Below the pieces are notes generated by a model that did not search any database, had not been told where the DNA came from, and worked only from the letters and a program-made list of their open reading frames with translations. A DNA stretch of 28,112 nucleotides from a virus. Made by a program: the position numbers and the translations under genes. Shown piece by piece: positions 1-6,487 of this stretch (position 1 is the stretch's first letter; each line of letters begins with the position of its first letter). Where the stretch lies: positions 1 through 28,112 of the IMG/VR virus record IMGVR_UViG_3300009130_000106; one strand, given 5' to 3'.

Positions 1-4
1 ATAA

Positions 5-12
5 TATTTATA
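5..12 (-). promoter_or_regulatory. Candidate T4-type late promoter (perfect TATAAATA)
   Basis: The minus strand reads TATAAATA, identical to the T4 late promoter consensus recognised by gp55 sigma with gp33/gp45. It lies 21 bases past the uvsW stop and would drive a leftward gene outside the window. The motif is short and the DNA is AT-rich, so chance is possible; the exact match and the position in an intergenic gap favour a real site. Confidence 0.45.
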
Positions 13-32
13 AAAATTATGTCTGGAAGTTA

Positions 33-1538
33 TCATAACTGCACTTTCTTAATTTTATATGGGAACTGCTGTTCATCGTATATTTTCTGTCTTGCTTTAC
101 CATGAAAATAAAGCATGTTCTTTTTATTAGAACTTAGAACATCTACATAATCAAATACGTGTAATATAGACTTGTCTTTATGTTGTCTTAAACCTCTACC
201 AAGACTTTGTCTGATAATTACATCACTCTTAAAACTTTCTACTAAGTGAATGTAATGTATGTTTTTGATACTTACACCTGTAGATAATGTACCATAAGAA
301 GCAACAAGTATTTTATTATTGCCTTCTTCCATGAGATGCTTAATCTCATTTCTACGATCTTTATCTACGCTACCTGAAATGTAATATACTTCTTTATCTG
401 TATGTTCCTTAATATATTTATAAAGCTCTTGCCCATATGAAGTTCTATGAAAGAGTATCAATTGGTTATTATTCAACTGATTAGCAAGCTTAGCAATAAG
501 AGCAACACGTTTTGAATGCTTAATGATAAAGTCCTGCTCCATTTTAAGTAGCTTTCCATTATCACCAATACCCATTATTACATTGTCGAATGATTCTAGT
601 GTACTTGCATCGTAATTAAGTTCTAGAGTAGTAATTGCTAATTTAGAAATGAATCCACGATCTTGTAATGTCTTAGCTTTAATTTCAGTAACTCTTGGTC
701 CTAAATAAGCTTGTAGTGTAAGCCAATCAAGAGTACCTTTCTTGGGTACAGTACCAGTTACACCAAATCTTCTTTTAGCATTATGACATTTACTTAAAAT
801 ATCTTGAATAGATTTTGCTTTTGCTTTATGAGTTTCATCAACAGCAACAGTATCAAAATAAAGTAAAAACTTATCGTTGAAATTTACTAAACTTTGGAAT
901 GTACCAATGAATATATTTTGATCTGTTTTAAAGTCCTTAGATTCTCCACCATGAATTTGTTTGATATTCATGTTAGTTTTATTCTCTGGCTTTAATGTGC
1001 TATTGTACTCTGTAAAATCTTCAAAACCTTGAATTACTAAGTTAATAGTAGGAACAATCATTAAGCATCTTTGAGATAACCCTTTATCTATAAGATATGA
1101 GAATACTAAAAAGATAATTAATGATTTACCTGCAGATGTTGCTAATTCACTTATTGATAACTTATTTCTAAGAATCTTATAAGCAGCTTCAATTTGATAA
1201 TCTCTTGGTTCAAATTTACTACCATCGAATTTATTCTCTACATATTCAGTGAATTCAAATTCATCTATGTCAAAGAATAATTGGTTAAGACCATTAATTT
1301 CTATTTGGTATTTGTATTTCTTAGCTATTTCATAAAGTTCTAGCCAAAGTCCAGAAGGAACGTATTTGTTTTGGTGGAAATATGTAATAATTCCGTCCCA
1401 GCCTCTTTTTACGTTCTGTGGTAAGAAGTTGTAATATTCTAACTTCTTTGTTAGAGACTTCTTTAATTGTCTCTTTTCTTGTGGTGTACTCTCAGCGAGA
1501 GTAAGAATTCTACCATCGTGTGTTAAATCAAATTTCAT
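33..1538 (-). CDS. uvsW: UvsW-type superfamily 2 DNA/RNA-DNA helicase
   Basis: 501 residues, the size of T4 UvsW. Superfamily 2 helicase motifs appear in order: a Q-motif-like segment PRDYQ near residue 111, Walker A ATSAGKS at 133-139, DETH (motif II) at 234-237, TGT (motif III) at 261-263, a motif IV/V region around 360-425 (ILFHR, STGVSIKN), and the arginine-finger motif VI RQSLGRGLRQ at 443-452. The N-terminal ~100 residues match the small substrate-binding domain expected for UvsW. In T4 this enzyme unwinds R-loops and branched recombination intermediates and switches replication from origin-dependent to recombination-dependent. It follows uvsY by 38 bases, and AAGG lies just upstream of the ATG. 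A late-promoter-like box sits 25 bases upstream, matching the late expression of T4 uvsW. Identity is seen from motifs, length and neighbours. Confidence 0.93.
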   Translation of the reverse strand: MKFDLTHDGRILTLAESTPQEKRQLKKSLTKKLEYYNFLPQNVKRGWDGIITYFHQNKYVPSGLWLELYEIAKKYKYQIEINGLNQLFFDIDEFEFTEYVENKFDGSKFEPRDYQIEAAYKILRNKLSISELATSAGKSLIIFLVFSYLIDKGLSQRCLMIVPTINLVIQGFEDFTEYNSTLKPENKTNMNIKQIHGGESKDFKTDQNIFIGTFQSLVNFNDKFLLYFDTVAVDETHKAKAKSIQDILSKCHNAKRRFGVTGTVPKKGTLDWLTLQAYLGPRVTEIKAKTLQDRGFISKLAITTLELNYDASTLESFDNVIMGIGDNGKLLKMEQDFIIKHSKRVALIAKLANQLNNNQLILFHRTSYGQELYKYIKEHTDKEVYYISGSVDKDRRNEIKHLMEEGNNKILVASYGTLSTGVSIKNIHYIHLVESFKSDVIIRQSLGRGLRQHKDKSILHVFDYVDVLSSNKKNMLYFHGKARQKIYDEQQFPYKIKKVQL

Positions 1539-1562
1539 TGTACCTTATTTTACTTTATGATA

Positions 1563-1570
1563 TATTTAAT
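1563..1570 (-). promoter_or_regulatory. Candidate late promoter for uvsW
   Basis: ATTAAATA on the minus strand, 6 of 8 matches to TATAAATA, 25 bases before the uvsW ATG and in the only sizeable gap between uvsY and uvsW. In T4 uvsW is expressed from a late promoter, so a box here makes sense. Evidence is motif and position only. Confidence 0.35.
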
Positions 1571-1576
1571 ATGGTA

Positions 1577-2059
1577 CTAGAATGCTCCACTTAAAAATTT
1601 GTGCTGATCTATAGTATATTTTATCATGAACCCTACTTTGTCTAGAGTCTCTATACTTCGTTTACAGAATTCAATTTGGTTCTCTAAGGCCATCTTGTAA
1701 TGGCTATGGTGTTCTAAATCAGCATCAATATGTTTGTTTATCTCTGTATCGTTAAGCCCTAGATTGTGCTTAGTACGATAGAGATAGAATAGTTTCTTTC
1801 TGTTATGAAGAATTTGTTTAGCTTTTTGTCTCATATCAGTTTTAAGTGATGCAGACATATCTACTAAACGTTGTCTTTGTGAAGCAACTTGTACTTGAAC
1901 TTCTGGAATAGCTCTAATATCACTAAGTTTCTTAGAAATATCATTACGGATTATTCCGTTTACTTCATCTCTAAATTTCTCAAAAGTATTCTCAAGCTCT
2001 TCAATAGATGCATAGTATTCTTCATTTGCATAAGCTTTGTTCGGATCGAATTTACTCAT
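1577..2059 (-). CDS. uvsY: UvsY-like recombination mediator
   Basis: 160 residues, slightly longer than T4 UvsY (137). The C-terminal ~35 residues align well with T4 UvsY: ALENQIEFCKRSIETLDKVG corresponds to the FCSGALDAIKSRG stretch, followed by F-MIKYTID in place of FAIKHIQD, and a terminal F-x-x-G. The middle is charged and helical, as expected for a protein that forms a ring and loads the UvsX recombinase onto gp32-coated single-stranded DNA. The ATG overlaps the stop of the upstream small gene as TAATG, implying translational coupling. It lies between primase and uvsW, next to gp32, its functional partner. The N-terminal half is divergent, so the call rests on the C-terminal match and the gene order. 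Confidence 0.8.
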   Translation of the reverse strand: MSKFDPNKAYANEEYYASIEELENTFEKFRDEVNGIIRNDISKKLSDIRAIPEVQVQVASQRQRLVDMSASLKTDMRQKAKQILHNRKKLFYLYRTKHNLGLNDTEINKHIDADLEHHSHYKMALENQIEFCKRSIETLDKVGFMIKYTIDQHKFLSGAF

Positions 2060-2286
2060 TAGAATAACTGGTTTTTCTGTTTACGAATAGGTTTCTCAGA
2101 TACTTTGTTATCTACTTTGTCTTCTGTTTCATCAGCTTCTTTAATTTCTTCAACTTCCATTTGTTGCATTTTAAGTTGGAATTTATTTAACTTAGTCATC
2201 CAACCACTCCATACCCATTTATAACCACTTGGTTTCTTTTCTGGTAATGGTTCATTAAAGAAAGATTCGTCTTTTAAATCACACAT
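2059..2286 (-). CDS. Small hypothetical protein between primase and uvsY
   Basis: I do not recognise this protein. With the start chosen here it has 75 residues, beginning MCDLKDESFFNEP, with a Trp-rich patch (YKWVWSGWMTK) and a charged, lysine/glutamate-rich C-terminal half. An upstream ATG at 2313 would add nine residues (MVKQNMIFT) but overlaps primase by 35 bases; the ATG at 2286 gives an 8-base overlap (ATGTGTGA), more like other junctions here. Its stop overlaps the uvsY start as TAATG, so it is probably translated with primase and uvsY and may belong to the recombination machinery. No signal peptide or membrane segment is seen. Confidence 0.6.
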   Translation of the reverse strand: MCDLKDESFFNEPLPEKKPSGYKWVWSGWMTKLNKFQLKMQQMEVEEIKEADETEDKVDNKVSEKPIRKQKNQLF

Positions 2287-3361
2287 AGTAAATATCATAT
2301 TTTGTTTTACCAAAGTACTTAGACAAGTTATTTATAGAACTTGATAATTCACGATTTTCATATACATGACTTATAAGTTCATTCAAATCCTTAAGTCTCT
2401 TGTTCTTGTACTTATTTTCCTGAAAGAATTTCTTCCATAAGAATGCAGGTAATCCTTTCTTAAGTTTTTCCATTGCATTCTTTTTACCTGTCTGATCATT
2501 ATCATAGAAATAGCGAATATTATCCAGATCATCAAAGAATTCTTTAATTTTAGTTGCTCCTGCTGTTGCTACACTATTTCTGAAGAAGAATGAATCTATA
2601 GGCCCTTCGAACACAGTGACAGGTGCTTCAAGATTTACATTAAAAATATTGAAAATAAGAGATAAGTTGTCGCAGACTCCTCTAAATGTCTCATCTGTGA
2701 ATTCTGTATCATATCCTAATTCTTCATGTAACTTTGAAAAATCTTTAGTTAAGTATTTTGGTCCACCATCCATGTTTTTAATTTGTAGACCTACTACTTT
2801 ATCATCACCAATAGTATTTAAAATCCATACTTCTCGCTTCTTCCATTTATTTACTCTAAAATACAATTCATCTTTTTTATTAGAAAGAAGTCTATCTTTA
2901 ATGAATTGTTTAGACCAATCATATGAATTCCATTTTCTAAGACCATAAGATTTTATTATCTTATCTAGTCTTATAGAATTATCATGAAGAAATTTAAAGT
3001 ATTCACTACTATTTTGAAGTGTCATATGAGCTCTACTCCTACGAGTATTTTTCATAATTTCTCCAATTTCTTTAATGTGATCTGTATTTCCTACACTAAT
3101 TCCAAGTCTTTTAAAGAAATACAAAGCTCCCCAGTATTTTGCTATACAGTCTCCATTGAAACAGTGATACTTCATAGTATCGAAATAGAAATACCCTCTT
3201 TGTTTTGTATGATCTTTATGAGAGTCACCACATATTGGACATGCCATTAATAAATGATTACCCTTATCTCTTACTTGTCTTTTAGTGGGATGAGTAAACT
3301 CCTCATGTAGTACATCAGAAAGTTTAAGTTTTATATTTTCCTTAAGTGTCTGTGAGCACAT
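2279..3361 (-). CDS. 61: DNA primase, T4 gp61-like
   Basis: 360 residues, close to T4 gp61 (342). A zinc-binding domain at 41-72 has CPIC (C41, C44) and C67/C72 in YHCFNGDC. A TOPRIM domain follows at about 248-300: the conserved acid is E252 in FEGPIDSFF, and the DxD is D287/D289 in YDNDQTG. It should make RNA primers for lagging-strand synthesis with a gp41-type helicase, which is not in this window. The ATG at 3361 is the only ATG ahead of the zinc finger. It lies just past a terminator that follows gp32, leaving only 14 bases for a leader, so expression probably needs read-through. The 3' end overlaps the next small gene. Confidence 0.9.
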   Translation of the reverse strand: MCSQTLKENIKLKLSDVLHEEFTHPTKRQVRDKGNHLLMACPICGDSHKDHTKQRGYFYFDTMKYHCFNGDCIAKYWGALYFFKRLGISVGNTDHIKEIGEIMKNTRRSRAHMTLQNSSEYFKFLHDNSIRLDKIIKSYGLRKWNSYDWSKQFIKDRLLSNKKDELYFRVNKWKKREVWILNTIGDDKVVGLQIKNMDGGPKYLTKDFSKLHEELGYDTEFTDETFRGVCDNLSLIFNIFNVNLEAPVTVFEGPIDSFFFRNSVATAGATKIKEFFDDLDNIRYFYDNDQTGKKNAMEKLKKGLPAFLWKKFFQENKYKNKRLKDLNELISHVYENRELSSSINNLSKYFGKTKYDIYYV

Positions 3362-3375
3362 AAATGTTTTAAGCT

Positions 3376-3402
3376 AAAAAAAGAGGCAGAATTAACTGCC
3401 TC
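3376..3402 (-). terminator. Rho-independent terminator after gp32
   Basis: On the minus strand a perfect 7-bp stem GAGGCAG/CTGCCTC with a TTAATT loop is followed directly by seven T residues. It begins 24 bases after the gp32 stop and ends 14 bases before the primase start. This should make a short, abundant gp32 message while allowing partial read-through into primase, uvsY and uvsW. Confidence 0.88.
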
Positions 3403-3425
3403 CTCTTATGATTGAACAAGAAATT

Positions 3426-4391
3426 TTATACGTCTAAATCAAGATCTCCTAAGAAATCGTTGATGTCTTCAGCATTTCCAGCTTCTTCAGCAGGTGCTTC
3501 AGTACTTGTAGGCTGTGCAATTTCTTGAGCAACAGCATCAACTTCATTAGATGCACCTGGGACAGCACCCATATCGATGTCTAAATCATTTGAAGCAGCA
3601 ACAGTTTTAGTACCTCCGATACTTAATCCTGTTTTCTCAGCGATGATTGAGTGTAATAAAGCAGTTCTTTCAGCAGACATTGGCTTGTACACGTACGGCT
3701 CCATTAAAGCATCACCTGATTTTACTAAGTCAGCGAATGCAGGCTTATCAGCTTCAGCAATATCAGCACCATTGTATGAGATTGGACCTTTTTCTCCCCA
3801 CTCACAACCATCGTAGTTCCAGAATCTGTTGATGGATACGTTAACTTCGATACTTCTTCCAGAGAAAGGATTAAAGATATCTTCTGCTTTCTTTCCTAAT
3901 TTAAGAGCTTTTTCATCAGGATTAACTTTTCCTTCAATTAACTTGTGAATTTGGATAGGAGCTTTCCATACCATAACTTTCCCTTCGTTTTCAGGAGTAG
4001 TTAAATCTTTTTCTACATAAACTAAGTAGAAGAAACTAGATTTTGGCTTGATTTCATTAGCTAAATCTTCAGCAGATGCATCTTGTTTCCCTTCTTTTTT
4101 CAATTTGAAGAAAGCAGACATTGCTTCACATTTCTCACCGATTGAAAATGGAGAATCGAAATAACCACCTTCTTCAGCTGCATTCTTTAAATAGAATGTC
4201 TTCTTGCTAATGTAGTTTTGTTTAGGATTGAAACCGTTTGGATTACCTAACCAGTAGATCGGTCTTACTACTGCAGAATAAACTTTATCTCTTGATAAGT
4301 TTGGGTCAGGTTTGAATAAGTTCTCAGATTGATTAGAACCTTGTGTTGGAGCGCTAAAGTCCTCCATGTTTACATTGAATAAATCTTGCAT
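3426..4391 (-). CDS. 32: gp32-like single-stranded DNA-binding protein
   Basis: 321 residues (T4 gp32 has 301). The core (about 35-260) includes the segment YVEKDLTTPENEGKVMVWKA, which matches the T4 gp32 stretch VVKDPAAPENEGKVFKY in the OB fold. The C-terminal ~45 residues are an acidic tail ending DINDFLGDLDLDV, like the T4 tail that contacts other replication proteins. An odd point: T4 gp32 holds zinc through three Cys and one His, but the equivalent region here has only one Cys (in EKCEAMS), so the zinc site appears absent, as in some other T4-like phages. AAAGG lies a few bases before the ATG, one of the better ribosome sites in the window. It is the first gene of the leftward replication block and is followed by its own terminator. 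Confidence 0.87.
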   Translation of the reverse strand: MQDLFNVNMEDFSAPTQGSNQSENLFKPDPNLSRDKVYSAVVRPIYWLGNPNGFNPKQNYISKKTFYLKNAAEEGGYFDSPFSIGEKCEAMSAFFKLKKEGKQDASAEDLANEIKPKSSFFYLVYVEKDLTTPENEGKVMVWKAPIQIHKLIEGKVNPDEKALKLGKKAEDIFNPFSGRSIEVNVSINRFWNYDGCEWGEKGPISYNGADIAEADKPAFADLVKSGDALMEPYVYKPMSAERTALLHSIIAEKTGLSIGGTKTVAASNDLDIDMGAVPGASNEVDAVAQEIAQPTSTEAPAEEAGNAEDINDFLGDLDLDV

Positions 4392-4429
4392 AATTTACCT
4401 TTTTTATTTGTTTTTAAATTGTTACGATA

Positions 4430-4446
4430 TAGTCAAAACTTGACTA
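4430..4446. repeat. Perfect inverted repeat, candidate operator
   Basis: TAGTCAA-AAC-TTGACTA is a perfect inverted repeat with 7-base arms and a 3-base spacer, 39 bases upstream of the gp32 ATG. Its size and symmetry fit a dimeric regulator site, and the right arm forms the -35-like element of the rightward promoter candidate. No regulator gene is visible in the window. Confidence 0.4.
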
Positions 4447-4468
4447 GTACATTTGTTTATAGTATATA
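4440..4468 (+). promoter_or_regulatory. Candidate sigma70-like rightward promoter
   Basis: TTGACT at 4440-4445, a 17-base spacer, then TATATA at 4463-4468, each one mismatch from the bacterial -35 and -10 consensus. It would transcribe toward the 54-residue gene and guanylate kinase with a leader of roughly 350 bases. If the host is a Bacteroidetes, its own promoters differ from this consensus, which lowers confidence. Confidence 0.3.
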
Positions 4469-4725
4469 TAATAGAATACTTGTGAAAATCTTGTACAGAA
4501 TCAAGTTTTTTAGAAAGTTTTTTTAGTAATAAACTTACAATAGTTAAAGATAATTAATACCCAAAAAGTTTAAATTAGATTATTTTTTATTTTTTTCTAA
4601 GTTTCTTCAGAATTCTTAAACAGATTTACAGAATCTGGATTTAAACTATTGTATAGTATTTTAAAGTGGTTAAGAAGCTCTAAGCATTACATTGGAATCT
4701 GAGTCTACTTAAACATCTGGAGAGA

Positions 4726-4783
4726 CTAAGTTAATCTGAAGAGAAATTACCTAAAGAATTTCTCTTCTTAAGTTAAACTTTAG
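4726..4783 (+). repeat. Long imperfect palindrome with perfect 11-bp stem
   Basis: GAAGAGAAATT (4738-4748) and AATTTCTCTTC (4757-4767) pair perfectly around an 8-base loop. The arms extend imperfectly outward, CTAAGTTAA on the left against TTAAGTTAAACTTTAG on the right. No T run follows, so it is not a typical terminator. It lies about 40 bases before the 54-residue gene and may be a leader hairpin, an RNA-processing site or a protein-binding site. Confidence 0.5.
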
Positions 4784-4821
4784 TATATAGATATCTATTA
4801 AACTAATAAAAGTAAAACAAT

Positions 4822-4986
4822 ATGTCGCTAGAACAAGGTAAAACGTATGTTATTGAAAGTCCAATCTTTGACTTTGAGTTCACTCACGGTAGAACTTTAA
4901 AAGGGAAGATCTTAAATGACAAAGGTCAGTTTATCTGTAATGTAAGTTCAATTAAAAAACACAAAGCACTAATTTATGAAAAGTAG
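4822..4986 (+). CDS. 54-residue hypothetical protein ahead of guanylate kinase
   Basis: A short rightward gene starting MSLEQGKTYVIESPIFDFEF and ending with TAG at 4984-4986. The protein is mildly basic and its hydrophobic/polar alternation suggests a small beta-rich fold. I do not recognise it. It is likely real because it has the first ATG after 430 ATG-free bases, follows an A-rich ribosome region (AGTAAAACAAT), and overlaps the kinase start by 11 bases (ATGAAAAGTAG), implying coupled translation. It contains one Cys and has no signal or membrane segment. Confidence 0.65.
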   Translation: MSLEQGKTYVIESPIFDFEFTHGRTLKGKILNDKGQFICNVSSIKKHKALIYEK

Positions 4987-5452
4987 AATTATTATTGTAG
5001 GTGCAGGTGGATCTGGGAAAGATCATCTGAAAGAAAGGTTTATCAAGAAAGGTTTTAAACCAAGCGTATCATTTACTACAAGACCACCAAGAGAAGGTGA
5101 AGTAGATGGGCAAGATTACTTATTTGTGTCTCATAGAACATTTGATAAGATGGTAGGAGAAGGAGAATTCTATGAGCATAAAGTATTCAATCGTTGGTGT
5201 TATGGTACTCATGTATCTGATTTTGATTGCGCAGATGTTTTTATTATGACTCCACCTGCAATAGATGAAATGAGTCAAGAACTTAGAGATAGTTCTGTTG
5301 TAATTTTTATAGATGTGGATGAAACTGTAAGAGCTAAAAGATTATCTGCTCGCCGTGATGCTGATGATGTCAAAAGACGTATCGAAGCTGATAGAGAAAT
5401 GTTTGATTGTTGGACGAATTATGACCTTAGAGTCACTAGCCCAGTATTTTAA
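4976..5452 (+). CDS. gmk: Guanylate kinase (GMP/dGMP kinase)
   Basis: 158 residues. A P-loop GAGGSGKD at 9-16 is followed by the guanylate-kinase signature SFTTRPPREGEVDGQDYLF at 32-50, with the nucleotide-binding residues R36, R39 and Y48; E67 and Y76-G77 (CYGTH) match the GMP-contact positions of cellular enzymes. A lid-like arginine cluster (RLSARRDADDVKRR) lies near 122-135. It should convert GMP or dGMP to the diphosphate to feed phage DNA synthesis. It is shorter than cellular guanylate kinases (about 190-210 residues), mainly at the C terminus, but the visible catalytic residues are kept. It is not related to T4 gene 1 dNMP kinase by this signature. It is the last rightward gene, followed by a shared terminator. 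Confidence 0.9.
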   Translation: MKSRIIIVGAGGSGKDHLKERFIKKGFKPSVSFTTRPPREGEVDGQDYLFVSHRTFDKMVGEGEFYEHKVFNRWCYGTHVSDFDCADVFIMTPPAIDEMSQELRDSSVVIFIDVDETVRAKRLSARRDADDVKRRIEADREMFDCWTNYDLRVTSPVF

Positions 5453-5459
5453 ATAAAAG

Positions 5460-5482
5460 AAGGGAAGATCATTTCTTCCCTT
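5460..5482. terminator. Bidirectional terminator between convergent genes
   Basis: A perfect 8-bp stem AAGGGAAG/CTTCCCTT with a 7-base loop lies between the guanylate kinase stop (5452) and the convergent 82-residue gene, whose stop codon is inside the loop. T-rich stretches follow the stem in both directions (CTTTATATTCTTTCT rightward, CTTTTATTT leftward), so it can end both transcripts. Confidence 0.8.
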
Positions 5483-5717
5483 TATATTCTTTCTCCATTT
5501 TTTCTAGTTCAGTTATACTAGCATCTACTGGTGCTAATGCATTCTGTAATTTCTCAGCAAAATTACTATCGCCTTCTTTGTCTGCTTTAACAGCAGCATT
5601 TATAGCATCTATAATTGTAGATGATAATTTTTTCTTAAGATCTTTCAATACAGCCATTTCATCTTTAGCTTCATTAATAGATTCTGAATTTAATTCTTTT
5701 AATGTTTTCATAGTCAT
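5469..5717 (-). CDS. Candidate capsid-targeted internal protein, 82 residues
   Basis: Function unknown. The protein starts MTMKTLKEL; the second Met (5711) gives MKTLKELNSESINE|AKDEM, matching the leader shared by its neighbours, so that start is likely the real one. INE|A fits the T4 prohead protease rule (L/I)-x-E before A/G/S. The remaining ~65 residues are helical and highly charged, with heptad-like hydrophobic spacing (AVLKDLKKKLSSTIIDAINA) and the end EKMEKEYKGKK, like the small basic T4 internal proteins. It is the last gene of the leftward block and its stop lies within the terminator hairpin. Family membership is inferred from the leader only. Confidence 0.6.
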   Translation of the reverse strand: MTMKTLKELNSESINEAKDEMAVLKDLKKKLSSTIIDAINAAVKADKEGDSNFAEKLQNALAPVDASITELEKMEKEYKGKK

Positions 5718-5724
5718 ATTTATT

Positions 5725-6000
5725 TTACCAACCAGTACCTTCTGGTCTAATCCATTCTCTATTGCTAATTAATTGCTTTTCTGTATAAGTGAATGGTTTT
5801 GATTTTTTATCATCTAGATCGTTAAATGTGAATTTATCACCCTTGATATCTATTAATGTGAATGGGCTTGATACACTTCTTACATCACCATCTTCGTCTA
5901 CTGTATGTAATTCGTATTTATCACCTACACGTAGGGTATGACCCATCAAAAATTTACTTTTTGCTTCATTTAAAGCTTTAATTTCATTTAATGATTTCAT
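5725..6000 (-). CDS. Candidate capsid-targeted internal protein, 91 residues
   Basis: Function unknown. The N terminus MKSLNEIKALNE|AKSKF carries the leader common to this cluster, with an LNE|A prohead-protease-like site after residue 12. The following ~75 residues have alternating polar and hydrophobic segments (RVGDKYELHTVDEDGDVRSV, TLIDIKGDKFTFNDL), suggesting a small beta-barrel such as an SH3-like fold, and the end is WIRPEGTGW. The start is the first ATG, one base after the upstream gene. It lies in the middle of the cluster, so co-expression with the other candidate internal proteins is likely. Confidence 0.62.
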   Translation of the reverse strand: MKSLNEIKALNEAKSKFLMGHTLRVGDKYELHTVDEDGDVRSVSSPFTLIDIKGDKFTFNDLDDKKSKPFTYTEKQLISNREWIRPEGTGW

Positions 6001-6001
6001 A

Positions 6002-6487
6002 TTATTTAAAATATTTGTAATAAGGTTCTCCGCCTTTAAAGAAATTTACATCGAAGCATTTTTTCGATTGTAATATTTCATCTATTAGTTTGTCATCTCC
6101 TATAATTCCTGCGTAAGCATACGGAATAGAATCTAAAGGAGTTCTTTCAATATGAGTTTTAGTTAAGCTATCATATATCCACCAATGCTCAACTGGAGTT
6201 AATGACTCAGTAAACATATATCCTGCTACTGGATAATATCTAGTAGGTTCTTCCATTAGATCATTATAATCTGCTTCAGACTTAGCATATTTCCATGCAT
6301 TAGTTTCACAGCTATTCTTATCACCCGCTGGACTATATTTGTACTTATCAACTCCTGGAATAACAAATGCAAAATTAGGTAATCTAGATGCTTTCTTGAG
6401 AAGGTTTTTATTCTTCTTATTGATATCTTGGATTACTTGATTCTTATTTACTTTTGCTTCAGTTAAATATGATGATAAACTTTTCAT
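6002..6487 (-). CDS. Candidate capsid-targeted protein with cysteine-hydrolase-like motif
   Basis: 161 residues. The leader MKSLSSYLTE|AKV aligns without gaps to the T4 capsid-targeting sequence MKTYQEFIAE|AKV, with the cut site at the same place (after residue 10). The body has C60 followed by ETNAWKYAK at the start of a helix, a strand-rich part RYYPVAGYMFTES, then H101 in EHWWIYD with D106 shortly after. This C...(about 40)...H-W...D layout resembles papain-like or transglutaminase-like hydrolases that pair CxxNA at a helix start with H[AFW]W and a following acid. If right, it is an enzyme packaged in the head and delivered with the DNA. It overlaps the upstream gene as TAATG. The leader match is seen; the enzyme class is inference, and a non-catalytic relative is possible. 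Confidence 0.65.
   Translation of the reverse strand: MKSLSSYLTEAKVNKNQVIQDINKKNKNLLKKASRLPNFAFVIPGVDKYKYSPAGDKNSCETNAWKYAKSEADYNDLMEEPTRYYPVAGYMFTESLTPVEHWWIYDSLTKTHIERTPLDSIPYAYAGIIGDDKLIDEILQSKKCFDVNFFKGGEPYYKYFK

Larger units (their letters stand above)
4392..4821. other. Non-coding divergent region (control region, possible origin)
   Basis: About 430 bases between the divergent gp32 and 54-residue genes. The plus strand has no ATG at all here, and the few minus-strand ATGs run straight into stops. It is strongly AT-rich, with T and A runs around 4505-4600. It holds an inverted repeat at 4430-4446, a candidate rightward promoter at 4440-4468, a 6-bp stem at 4621-4637 (CAGATT/AATCTG), a long imperfect palindrome at 4726-4783, and a 12-base palindrome at 4787-4798 (ATAGATATCTAT). 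It probably carries promoters for both directions and might include a replication origin. I see no tRNA. Confidence 0.6.

Noticed and set aside
2616-3250. Rightward open frames opposite the primase gene
   Set aside because: They lie wholly antisense to a gene with clear zinc-finger and TOPRIM motifs, and their translations show no domain.
4680-4785. Possible tRNA or small structured RNA because of multiple stems
   Set aside because: No GTTCRANNC T-loop, no anticodon arm and no cloverleaf could be drawn; only a simple hairpin is supported.
5717-5724. AATAAATA as a further late promoter
   Set aside because: It overlaps the start codon region of the 82-residue gene and leaves no leader, so it is better explained as chance in AT-rich DNA. 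It shows that single boxes need caution.
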